Shown here piece by piece: positions 54,901-64,000 of a DNA stretch of 64,000 nucleotides. Origin of the DNA: Macrotrachela quadricornifera (Eukaryota; Rotifera; Eurotatoria; Philodinida; Philodinidae); the NCBI GenBank assembly GCA_022393335.1, contig JAJEKB010020101.1, positions 114,340 to 178,339 on the forward strand, read 5' to 3'. The notes under the pieces are model-generated. The model ran no database searches. It saw only the letters and a program-made list of their open reading frames with translations, and was not told where the DNA came from. Numbering within the stretch: the stretch's first letter is position 1; each line of letters begins with the position of its first letter. The translations under genes and the position numbers were made by a program.

Positions 54901-55724
54901 TCGTTGCGCAAGAAATTGTTCTAGCTTTTGTACTATGTATGAATTTTTTCAATATTAACATTTCTGCATGAGAAGCAGTTTGAAACAACAAGGTTTTATA
55001 TACTGTAAGCTATGAAAAAAACTTAAAATTGACTTCATGCAAAAACCTTGTTGCCTCACTTACCGACTTTGATTATCTTTAAACAATTCAGATCACATAA
55101 TAAATTTGTCGTTGATCATGCAAAACACTGAAAGGGGCATTTACCTCCTTTGCAATATTTTTCCTATTTATGTCACTGTATCTGAAAAAGTTGGCAGTGA
55201 GTCTTGTGTTTACTTCTCATTCAAACTAGAATGATGTTTAAACAAACAGGATAAATTAAGTACGAAAGGGTCACTACTATTTTCAGGCTCATAATTTATC
55301 AGCAGCTAATTGTATGTACTTTACCAATCCTACGCATTTTAGTAACGAAATATTCGTAAGAAAAACTAAAAAGCGCTGAATTCTCTCTGTAAATGTTTCC
55401 AGCATTCCTTCTTGCTCTTTAAAAATTTCTTAAAATCAGAAAATAACGATTTTTATGTATACAATCGCGACAATGCAGACATTGAGCTCATCCAATTATT
55501 TTTCTTTTGGTTTTGCCTCTAATGTTTTTCTATGATTCATCAGTTTAGTTGCGTATTTGCTTTCATATCTTTGATATTTATTTATGCTATGATTAAAGAT
55601 AAACGGTAAAATGCGTTGTATAGGGTAAAAAGCAAGTGATGTTTTTTTTCTGTTTTATTTATACGAATTTTCTATTTTTTAGCTTTAATAAGAAGGCAAC
55701 ATTTTTATTTATTTAGAATTGACA
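51964..55724. other. no recognisable gene
   Basis: AT-rich. Short frames at 52103-52285 (minus) and 54017-54322 (plus) are open but unassigned. No inverted repeats or RNA genes were recognised. Confidence 0.4.
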
Positions 55725-58537
55725 ATGGCAGACAGCTCAAACTATGGTAAACCACCTACTCCAGATGAATTTTCGAAACGTTTATTTTCTATATCATCTT
55801 TAATAAATATATTTATAGTCAACTCACACTTTAATGGGAAAGAAATGATTGAACAGAGCTTTATTTAGAATCTATTATTTTTCTAATGATTCTAATTTCA
55901 TTTACAAATTCTTAATCTACAGTTTATGAATAAACACAATAGTAGAACAAAACTCTGTTTCGGACCATTTAATTAATATGTTTCCCACGATTCTGAACAG
56001 AATACATATTACAAGGTTTCTGAATGCAAAAGATAATTGAATCAGACATTACTGACAATATATCATTTATTATATGATCTTTACATTTTTTCATTATTCA
56101 CAAACCATTATTAAATATAAACGATATATTTGAATATTCAAAACGACTCCTTTTCGTGGTAAGCAAGATTAATGCGTTTCGAGATTTGAACTTTTTTTCA
56201 TATCCTATCAATTGATACGGGTCTTTCGGATTTTGCTCAATTTAATATACATATAGATAAATATTAAAATTCAACAAGACTCGCAAAGATTCGCATCTTA
56301 TAAAAAAATAGAATGAATATATGTATATGTAAATAGTGATGATGAGTTTCATTAGACCCGCATTTCATTTCGATTTCAAGTGTCTTTTTTTCTCTAAAAT
56401 TTAGATTAAAATTAAATAGGTCATTGTATGTGGCTCTTCATGTAAATATATATTGTGAAATGTACCAATAATTGTTCGAACGAAGATACCAAGAAAATAA
56501 TATGAGTTGAAATAATTCTCTGTCAAAAAAAAGATTTCCATGTTAAAACCAGCACGATTAATATAATTTTCGTACTAGTTTTAGTTTTCGTGAAAATTTT
56601 ACTTTATTATTTTCTGCAGTTTGTATTGCACCGTTTTTTCAAAGATTTAGAGCTCACAAATATACTAAACATAAGAGATTGGATTCTTCAAATAATCTCT
56701 ATCAACTCATCAAAATTGAATTGTGCCTGTGTCTCGAATAGGGTGTATATTAATATCCTGACTTATAGATTTCATGATTGTCAAAGCTTATAGGTTCTGA
56801 TACAACATTTGATCTTGATCTTAATAAAAACTTGAAAAAATTTTGATGAAAGTCTGTATCATAACCGCGAATGGATCCTTGATAGATTCTTGATTAAATC
56901 TTGGTGGACTTCTATATTTTCAATTAAGAAAAATATTTGAGCACAAATTTGAGGCAATCCTGAACAAGATTCTGAAAGTTTCAGCCAAACTTATGAAAGG
57001 AGTGATCAAAATTGAGACTAGGGAAGATAATTCCTTTTGTTTGTATACATTAAAGTCCGTTAAATATGGTTCAAACGCAATTTTAACCAGCCATTTCAGC
57101 CACGTCTTATCAGTCTACATATGATTTTAAATTAGTTTTGAGTAGCTTCGCATGATTTGAAGTGGATTTTAAGACTTGATCTATTTTTATGGAGTTCGAA
57201 GTTATAAGTGGACTGCGACTGTTACCCTATCAGTTTTAATAAACGAAGTCAAAAAAAAAGAAAAACAGTTGGTAGACGATATTTTCTATTCTTTCCTTTT
57301 CAAACGAACTTCTTAAGTCCCTCTGAATCCAGCTGTGGTGATGATTTGAAAGAGTAAAAGCTATTCCTGGATCGGTCAACATACTACTGAATGATGTCAT
57401 GTTTTAAACAAAATTCTCCTGTGTTCAAATTGATGATTTCTTATGTAATTTACGATTGTAGGAAACATTATTATACGAGACGATAGATGGAACCTATTCG
57501 CTATGGCCAAACCAAATTCTACAAAATTTCCATTGTCAAATCGTTACGGATGGTCAACTCATAATTGTTCTTGCAATAAATCGAAAACAGGTCTAGTCTT
57601 TTATCCTAAAGATAAAAGATTCAAAAATATTGTACTACTCGTTTGTGAAGATTGCTATAAGACTGGCACAGGAAGTACTCAACATGAACGACTATGCAAC
57701 TGGTATTATAGCTTGTATGGTGATTCGAAATCATTCGAACTGATTTCAGGATTTAGTCTCAAGGATGACGGCGAACTTGGATTTAATAGTGGTACTTATA
57801 ATCTAAACTTTAAATATGGCAATGATGAGCGACACATGACTCCTTTTGAACAAGAAGTAGTTAAAGAAGTAGTCAAGAAGAAACATCTCACTTATCAAGT
57901 CGGAAAACCACTCTCAGAAGGTAATCATGTGTGATGATCACTCATAATCAGGATTTTACTAGGAATATGTGAGCTTATAAATACTTATACTTTTCAACCT
58001 GTCGGGTGAGAGAAGTTCTAGAAAAATGGATAACAAATTGTGTGATAAACACGACGTTGTAATATACTTTTGATTAGCTCTTATTGCATGTCCGTATTTG
58101 GATTTTCATGTCCCAAAAAACGATACATTAACGTTGACGCTTATATAAATACTGCTATTATGGCAGACAAAGAAAGACTAGTTTTGATGATAATTTCAGT
58201 CTCAATACATCAGAATCTTTGCACAATTTAAAAAGAAATCAGTTACACGCTATTGATATTATTGCATTTAGATACTACTGTTTATTTTCTATCAGCTTCA
58301 ATGAATTCAAAATATTGTCATTTTTCTATTCATTTAGATCCGGCTGTATTCAAATGTCCTAAAGGACATGGATTAAACTTGTGCGACAGTCAGGATCGAA
58401 AAACGAAAGGTGGAAAACCATATATAGATGATAAATTTAAGTGTGACAGCTGTGGAGTAGATTTTTCGAATGGTGTATCGTGGCAATGCTCATTGGATGA
58501 ATACGATAAATGTCGATTGTGTGTCAGTGTCAACTAA
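55725..58537 (+). CDS. cysteine-rich putative zinc-binding protein
   Basis: Spliced model: exon 1 55725-55746 (MADSSNY plus one base, GTAAAC donor), exon 2 57462-57920 (after GATTGTAG, ending at a GTAATC donor), exon 3 58338-58537 (after CATTTAG). All junctions are phase 1 and the total is 227 codons. Exon 2 encodes RWNLFAMAKPNSTKF, YGWSTHNCSCNKSK and LVCEDCYKTG. Exon 3 encodes a Cys/His module, KCPKGHGLNLCDS, KFKCDSCGVDF, GVSWQCSLDEYDKCRLC, resembling C1-like or ZZ-type zinc fingers. The two larger exons are well supported by reading frame and motifs. The 22-bp first exon rests only on phase and on the 1.7-kb intron having GT-AG ends. Function unknown. Confidence 0.55.
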
Positions 58538-59189
58538 CAGACCTTAACGACAAAGTCATCTAATCACAAATAGAGACAAAAAACTGAAATGAAGTAGTCT
58601 CGAAGAATTACTGTTACTTTTTACGACATCAAAGAATAATTCTGTTCTCAACTCAATAAAATCTAATAATCATGATATTTTATCCCATGAGAGGTTTATG
58701 CTATTTTTACAAGCATTAAAGTCGTCTGATATTTTTCAACTCATGATAAACTTTTGTTAATGATAATGCGGAGCCATCAAAATTTGGCCGAACTTTGAAA
58801 TTTTATTGTTCATTTTCATAGAAAAGTGTAAGGAACATTGTGTACAGTAAGTATTAGTTCCTGAAACTCTCATTGTGTTGAACCTTAATATAAATTACAT
58901 GGCAAGATATTGAATATGGTTGAACTAGCATCCGTGAATATATAGTATCACTGTGCAGTGTTACAGTGATTAACTTAATGAACAAAAACGTAGATTTTTA
59001 GAGGATGTCAAGTTAGAGAGTGAATTGAGTGATTATACTTTTCCAGGCAAGCAAAATTTTAGTCAATATGAGAAAAAATACACTAAATACATAATATACA
59101 GTAATAGAAAAATATATGATAACTAATATAAATGTTTATTCAATTAATTACAAATACTTGTTCGAATGAAAATTCATTAAGTAAGCCAC
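58538..59189. other. no recognisable gene
   Basis: 3' flank of the Cys-rich gene; AT-rich, nothing recognised. Confidence 0.4.
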
Positions 59190-59450
59190 ATAGTGACGTG
59201 TACCCCACCATTCGAACCATGACCAAATGTAATAGGTAAAGTAACTCATTCATTCAATCAACTGCCGGTCTGTTCCACATTCTTGAAGCGAATTTTAGTT
59301 TCACCAATATTATCGTTGCCAATGATGTCATCGTCATAAACTTTCAAGTTATTATTCACCAAAGAGAACATTTAAAGTCCATGGTTTTAAAGGTGTCTAC
59401 TATTACGCTCATCTCTCTTTTTTGATGTCCTAATTGTATGGAACACGGTT
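59190..59450 (-). pseudogene. decayed C2-domain fragment
   Basis: On the minus strand, pieces in different frames follow the second half of a C2 domain: KPWTLNVLFGE (usual NPxWNExF), then after a frameshift LKVYDDDIIGNDNIGETKIR with FKNV, then after stops LPITFGHGSNGGVHVTMWLT (usual final strand). C2 domains bind calcium and phospholipid. Frameshift and stops make it a relic. Low certainty. Confidence 0.4.
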
Positions 59451-60321
59451 AACAATGAATATTGAAGAATATAGCGCAACAGTTGGATTTCTTCTGCGTT
59501 AGTACATAGTGGCATGCATACTCCGGGAACTCAAATCCTAAAAGATTCAAGAAGAAATTAAACATCTATTTCTACTTCCATAATCAGAAACCGAGAAATG
59601 ACAGATTTATATGTATATAAGTGTATGTTTATATAGATATGCTTATATTTTTTCTTTGCTGCACACACTGTGATATTTTGGTGTATGCTACGTACATTTT
59701 CATTTTTTATGCATTTCTTCTTAATATATATGACTTTTCGTGGGTGAACTGTTTCTCCTTAAAGTGGAACAACTTCCCCATCGACTAGTCCAATGGTTCA
59801 CTGTTGATTCTAGGTACCTCGTAGATACCTGCTTCAGTGCCTAAGTATTATCAACAGAACTGAAATAATCCCTCAAGATTGTTTATAGGCTGTTTGTGCA
59901 TTCGTCATATGTGAATGTTGTGTTTATATGTTGCATCTTTGTTTAATTGCTCGTGTAAATTCTGTTTTCGCTCGTTGTTTGGTTTGCAACAATTCGTCAT
60001 TCCTTTAGCGGAATAATGTCTACAAGTTCTATTCGATTCGTCGATTTCTTTCGGAGGAATTGTCATTGAATGAGTTTTTCGAAAAGGAACCGTGGATTTA
60101 AGTAGGATTTCTGTTAGGTAGCGAGTTTAGTTTTTATAGTGAGTATTAGTTGAAGAGAAGTGTGGGAGAAATTGGTGGGAATCTGTGAAGGAAGTGCATG
60201 TTAATTCTCATTTCTCGGGGGAATTTGATCAGTTTTAGCTGATAGTATCCAGAAATGAGAGAATTCCTGTTTCTCAGTCGTTGGACACCCCTCTACAGAA
60301 CGGGTAGATGAAATATTAGAA
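59451..60321. other. no recognisable gene
   Basis: Less AT-rich than its neighbours, but no coding sequence, repeats or RNA genes were recognised. Confidence 0.4.
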
Positions 60322-60928
60322 ATGGAAAAAAGAGTTTTCACAGTGAATAATCAATATATAAGCGTCGTAGATAAAATGAACGAGCGCAAAAACAAAAAAG
60401 TAAAAGATCAAAGTAGTAAAGAAGCGTCGTCACCAGTTACAATGACTGGTTTTGCTCAACCAACGAATCAAGTTAATTTAATTAAGTCAAAATCCATCAC
60501 AACTGGTACCAGTTCTACTTCAAATTTTAATTTCAAAGATTTTATTTCGACATGGCTACCGCTTCTATAATAGTTCCTGATTCATATACATTGGTATCTG
60601 ATGAAACTAAAGCAGCAATAGTTATTCAGATAGTCTTGACTTCATACTGTTGCTTAAGTGTTCTAAAATTCAACAGTTTTAGTATATATATTCAGAATAA
60701 CATTTTTTGAACTAGATTGTACAAAAACGTATTATTGATAGTATTTATCAAACATGTTGTTATCACTTTATTACTAAATGTGCTCTTATTATCGATCAAA
60801 GCTTAACAATAGCGTGTCCATCATCGGATTTAATTCGTTTTATGAAAGAATCTATCGATCAAACCAATCGACAAAAGAATGTAATTCAAATTATTAAAGC
60901 ATATGAAGATACAGTACAAGTTGGTTGA
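60322..60928 (+). pseudogene. unidentified decayed coding region
   Basis: An 82-residue frame (MEKRVFTVNNQYISVVDKMN onward) overlaps, in another frame from 60552, MATASIIVPDSYTLVSDETK. A third piece near 60718-60926 reads QKRIIDSIYQ, KCALIIDQSLTIACPSSDLI, QTNRQKNVIQIIKAYEDTVQ. The changing frames suggest one decayed gene or transposon. I do not recognise the family. Confidence 0.35.
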
Positions 60929-61608
60929 AACTATTTATAATTCAAATTTTTCGTAAATATTCAAAATATATAATACTATTGCCATCAACTAGAAAACTAA
61001 ATTAGTTTTCAATATATCAGCTTTTTTAAACTTATCACAATAAAAATCTTTATAAATAAGTTAGCAAACTTTTTCTAATAAAAAGAAAGGGTAATATTTT
61101 TTTGCTAAGTAAATCATATAAATTGTAAGTTGAATTTTGCTCAGTAAAATTTACATATTCTCAGCAAATAAGTTGAATGCTCAATTAAATTATTATTTCT
61201 CAGTAAGAAATTTTTTTGTCAAGTTTAATAATTAATATATATGTAAAATATTTAATTATCAAGTTAAAAAATTGGATTTCTATATAAGAAAACAAATTCA
61301 TAATAAGTAAATAGTGGAATTCACTTATATTGGATATTTTCCTCTTCTTTTCCTCCGTTCTGCCGACATACAGATGATTCATACAATATACATATATATC
61401 TTTTTTTCTTTTCTTTCCATTACTAAGGTATTTTCTAAACGTTTTTCTCTTGTGATACTATTCAGGTATTTTCTCCTTCATCAAGTCTCCTTCCAAGTAT
61501 CGTTAGTTTTTCCATTAGCATTTTCACGTAGGGGTATATAAATAGTGACCGTTTGAAAAATAAAAATAAAATTTTGTACTGAATTGATAAATTACTCATC
61601 CTTCAACA
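60929..61608. other. flank of MULE remnant with repeated TAAGTAAA/TTACTTA motifs
   Basis: No gene. At about 61085-61215 there are several copies of (C/A)TAAGTAAA-, CAGTAAAA- and CAGTAAGAAA-like motifs. In 63420-63660 the complementary form TTTACTTA recurs. These may be subterminal inverted repeats of the MULE. Confidence 0.35.
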
Positions 61609-63414
61609 GAAACATACGACAGTAGCAAGATTTTTCGAGACACAACAATATGAAAGTTCATGGCAATCTGATGATGAAATGGATTTAGATCAGCACGTTA
61701 ATGAAGAAAAGAAAACAATTAGACATAAATTTGATTGGGTAGAAGAAGCAAGCTTTTCTGATGATACAGAAGCTCAAATGGCAATCAAACGAGAAGGACG
61801 ATGGAGTCGATATTACACCAATAAAGACTAAGCTGGAATCAAAGTTGATTATCGCTGTAATGAAGTTCCATTTTATGGAAAGCAGTGTGATGCTGCAGTT
61901 CACCTTTATTATCCATATGATTGTGATAAAGTTATAGTATTTCGTGCAGAAAGCGAACACATTCATACTATTTCAAGCAGACGCCATTTTTTTCGGAAGA
62001 AATGAAATTCAAAATAAAAGAATTGTTCGATTTAAAACTGAAACCCAGGAAAATCTATGAAGAATTACAAGAGAAAAACATTAATATAACACGTAACCAA
62101 GTGAGCAATTATTTAACACAATTGCGTAAGCAAAAGTTTGGTTCTATGACTTTAAGTTTAGAAGAATTAAAATTTTGCTGTCAAGAAAGATTAAAAATAT
62201 CACAATCTGATGATGAAGCATTTGTCGTTTCCTTTTACATTCGTTATGAAGATGTCACTGATGATGATGATGAAGATGTCGTAGATGACACCAACAAATT
62301 TAGATTTTTCTTATCAATAAAAAGAGTGATTAGAATTGCTTCGACTTCGACAAATGTACATGCCCGATGCCACCTATAAACTGATTTATCAAGGATATCG
62401 TGTTTTGGTAGTCGATACTAGTGATTATGATCAAAAGTTTCATCCATTTGGTTTAGCTGTCTGTGGTGATGAAAAAGCAATACAACTTCGAATTTATGTT
62501 TAAAATTATTTCTAATGGTATCAAACGAATAACTGAAACAAATTTTACATCTGAAGTTCTTATAGTTGACGGATCTGGTATCATTATGTGTTGGTCTCAT
62601 ATACATCGAATATTGAGAAATAACCGATGGTGCAATAAAATATGATATACTAGATGATGTTGATAAATTACAGTTATGTGAATCAAAAGTTGTGTTTCGA
62701 CATGCATTATCCTTATTTTTAAAGAAATGGAATAAAACTGAAAAAGGATTTACAGAATATTTTGAAAACGAATGGTTAAAAACTCTTGATTCATAGTATG
62801 AAGGATACAGCACCTTGACACCAAGTACTAATAATCCATTAGAAGCAACAAATAAAATCATCAAAGATGAACATACATTTAGAGAACGACATGGATTATC
62901 AAGATTTCTTACAATTGCAAATGATATTGTACATAAATGGTTCATGTCTCGCAATCAGGACCAAACGGATTCGGTTATGTTTTCAACAGAACCAAAAATA
63001 ACACTTAAAAAATGGACCTATACATACCATTTTGCAAAATCCTCCAAATCAGTATTACAGATTTCATCTAATAAAAAAAATTTAACCGATTATTACATAC
63101 CAGTTGGTGTGATAGAGTGTTACAAAAAACGACATTCAAAATTATAAAAAGAAAAAATGGACATCATTCAAGCAATTGAAAGATCTTTAATTTGGAATAT
63201 GGAAAGTAACTTTATCAGACAATGGATCAGAGTAGAAAAATGGTTTTACAATTGTCCAAACTTTTCCAAAGAATATATTTGCAAACATGTAATTCCTATG
63301 GCAATGAGATTGAAGTTTTGCAAACCACCTGCACTAGCGAAGAATGTACCTGTTGATGAAAAACGAACACGAGGACGACCACGAAAAATAACCGAAGCTC
63401 TCTTAATAAAATAA
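61609..63414 (+). pseudogene. MULE (Mutator-like) transposase, broken
   Basis: Plus strand, several frames. The N-terminal part has a FLYWCH-like Cys/His module (VDYRCNEVPFYGKQCDAAVH, then HIHTISSRRH) and MKFKIKELFDLKLKPRKIYE. The MULE core follows with FFLSIKRVIRIAS, YKLIYQGYRVLVVDTSDYDQ, KFHPFGLAVCGDEKA, VLIVDGSGI, MCWSHIHR. The C-terminal part has TNNPLEATNKIIKDEHTFRE and a SWIM-type zinc-finger remnant (CPNFSKEYICKH). It ends with an AT-hook, RTRGRPRK. Stops or frameshifts near 61828, 62377, 62500-62645, 62795 and 63145 make it inactive. The MULE assignment rests on motif order. Confidence 0.8.
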
Positions 63415-63750
63415 TTGTGCACTTAAATTTTCTACTGATGTACTTAGGTCTATTTACTTTATACAATTTATTTGTTTACTTTACAAAATTATTTACTTAC
63501 ATATCATTTTCTAATATTTTACCTAGAAAGCTAAACTTTTTCGTTTAGAATGTAATTAAAATACCTAGCAAAAATGTTCTTTTTTACTTCAAATTTTTTC
63601 AATAAATTACTTAGAAAAAAATTATTTTTTACTTAAAGTTTATTTTAATTTATTTAGCAGTTAAATGAATGCCAAAAAGAAAATAATAAATAATTAAAAA
63701 TGTTCATTATCTCTTATTTATTATATAGATTTTGATCTTTTCAAACGATA
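63415..63750. other. TTACTTA-rich flank of MULE
   Basis: Very T-rich, with repeated TTTACTTA and TTACCTAGAAA motifs, complementary in form to those at 61.1-61.2 kb. No gene. Confidence 0.35.
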
Positions 63751-64000
63751 TTAATAATATCTTTCTGATTGTTTTTGTGTGGAATATTGAATAGAATTAA
63801 TTCTAGGCCTTCTTGGATTTCTCGTTATTTTCTTCAAGTTTTGACTAATAAATGAACCTAAACCATCAGGTAATGGTTGTATACGTTCAAAAAAATACGC
63901 ATTAATTTGTGCTCCCATAATAAGAGTTAAAGAAAAATACGAAAAAAAAATTACTAAAATATAACCAAACCCAATAAGACCAATGAATGAACTCGGAAAT
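63751..64000 (-). CDS. YihY/BrkB-like membrane protein, C-terminal part (runs off the window)
   Basis: Minus strand, open from the window edge to TAA at 63751-63753; 82 codons are visible. It reads SSFIGLIGFGYILVIFFSYF, SLTLIMGAQINAYFFERIQP and LPDGLGSFI, then a basic tail. The hydrophobic helix ending in GAQINA corresponds to the last helix of the YihY/BrkB family (usual GAELNA). These are multi-pass membrane proteins common in bacteria and known in some eukaryotes. Only the last part is visible, so the assignment is tentative. Bdelloids are known for acquired bacterial genes. Confidence 0.5.
   Translation of the reverse strand, partial: FPSSFIGLIGFGYILVIFFSYFSLTLIMGAQINAYFFERIQPLPDGLGSFISQNLKKITRNPRRPRINSIQYSTQKQSERYY

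Noticed and set aside
62418..62954. 178-codon minus-strand frame over the MULE region
   Set aside because: It is antisense to clear MULE transposase motifs on the plus strand, with no family resemblance of its own.

Overview
The window is AT-rich animal DNA and looks like a bdelloid rotifer genome (Rotaria/Adineta type). That is an inference. It rests on an ADP-ribosyltransferase fused to leucine-rich repeats, an F-box start, very short GT-AG introns (mostly 55-66 bp), a probable bacterial-type YihY/BrkB gene at the right edge, and a dense mix of LINEs, a SINE, mariner/Tc1, Tc5-like, piggyBac-like, MULE and foldback elements. No rRNA, tRNA or CRISPR was seen. Two assembly gaps (10 N and 400 N) are present. 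The gene-poor, transposon-rich character is what is expected of an accessory or subtelomeric region.

Layout. 1-4.5 kb: nothing recognisable. 4.5-10.7 kb: three tandem, same-strand paralogues of a cysteine-rich protein with two membrane segments, not a family I recognise, with a foldback element between copies 2 and 3. 12.2-15.6 kb: a complete BovB/RTE-type LINE with an 11-bp target-site duplication and an ORF broken only by two nonsense codons. 16.4-19.7 kb: two dead mariner-like transposases, a palindrome-rich element between them, and two TTAA-flanked piggyBac-like MITEs. 22-24 kb: tandem and foldback repeats and a Helitron-like element. 24.2-28.0 kb: three genes on the minus strand: a coiled-coil plus PABC/MLLE-domain protein, a tandem CCCH zinc-finger protein, and an ART-LRR protein.

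30.2-37.5 kb (minus): an LRR gene built from 13 phase-0 exons of exactly 84 bp, one 28-residue repeat each, plus a terminal exon. Its last intron has been invaded by a full-length 5.2-kb LINE in the opposite orientation (14-bp target-site duplication, intact ORF1 and ORF2 overlapping as TAATG). 39.1 kb: an F-box first exon. 39.8-42.6 kb: a Tc5-like transposon with ~375-bp terminal inverted repeats. 42.7-43.7 kb: a three-exon Mpv17/PMP22-family gene. 44.7-52 kb: a Tc1-like relic, two related elements with CAGGsCTGyCAAA ends, one carrying a tRNA-derived SINE, and a two-exon gene whose intron spans the 400-N gap. 55.7-58.5 kb: a cysteine-rich, zinc-finger-like gene. 59-61 kb: degraded coding remnants. 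61.6-63.4 kb: a broken MULE transposase with SWIM finger and AT-hook. 63.75-64.0 kb: the C-terminus of a YihY/BrkB-like membrane protein running off the window.

The best candidates for undescribed biology are the coiled-coil/MLLE protein, the tandem membrane-protein family (with a paired cysteine loss in one copy), the one-exon-per-LRR array, and the BovB-type LINE. All splice models were made by eye from GT/AG signals, phase and family resemblance; none is confirmed by transcripts.
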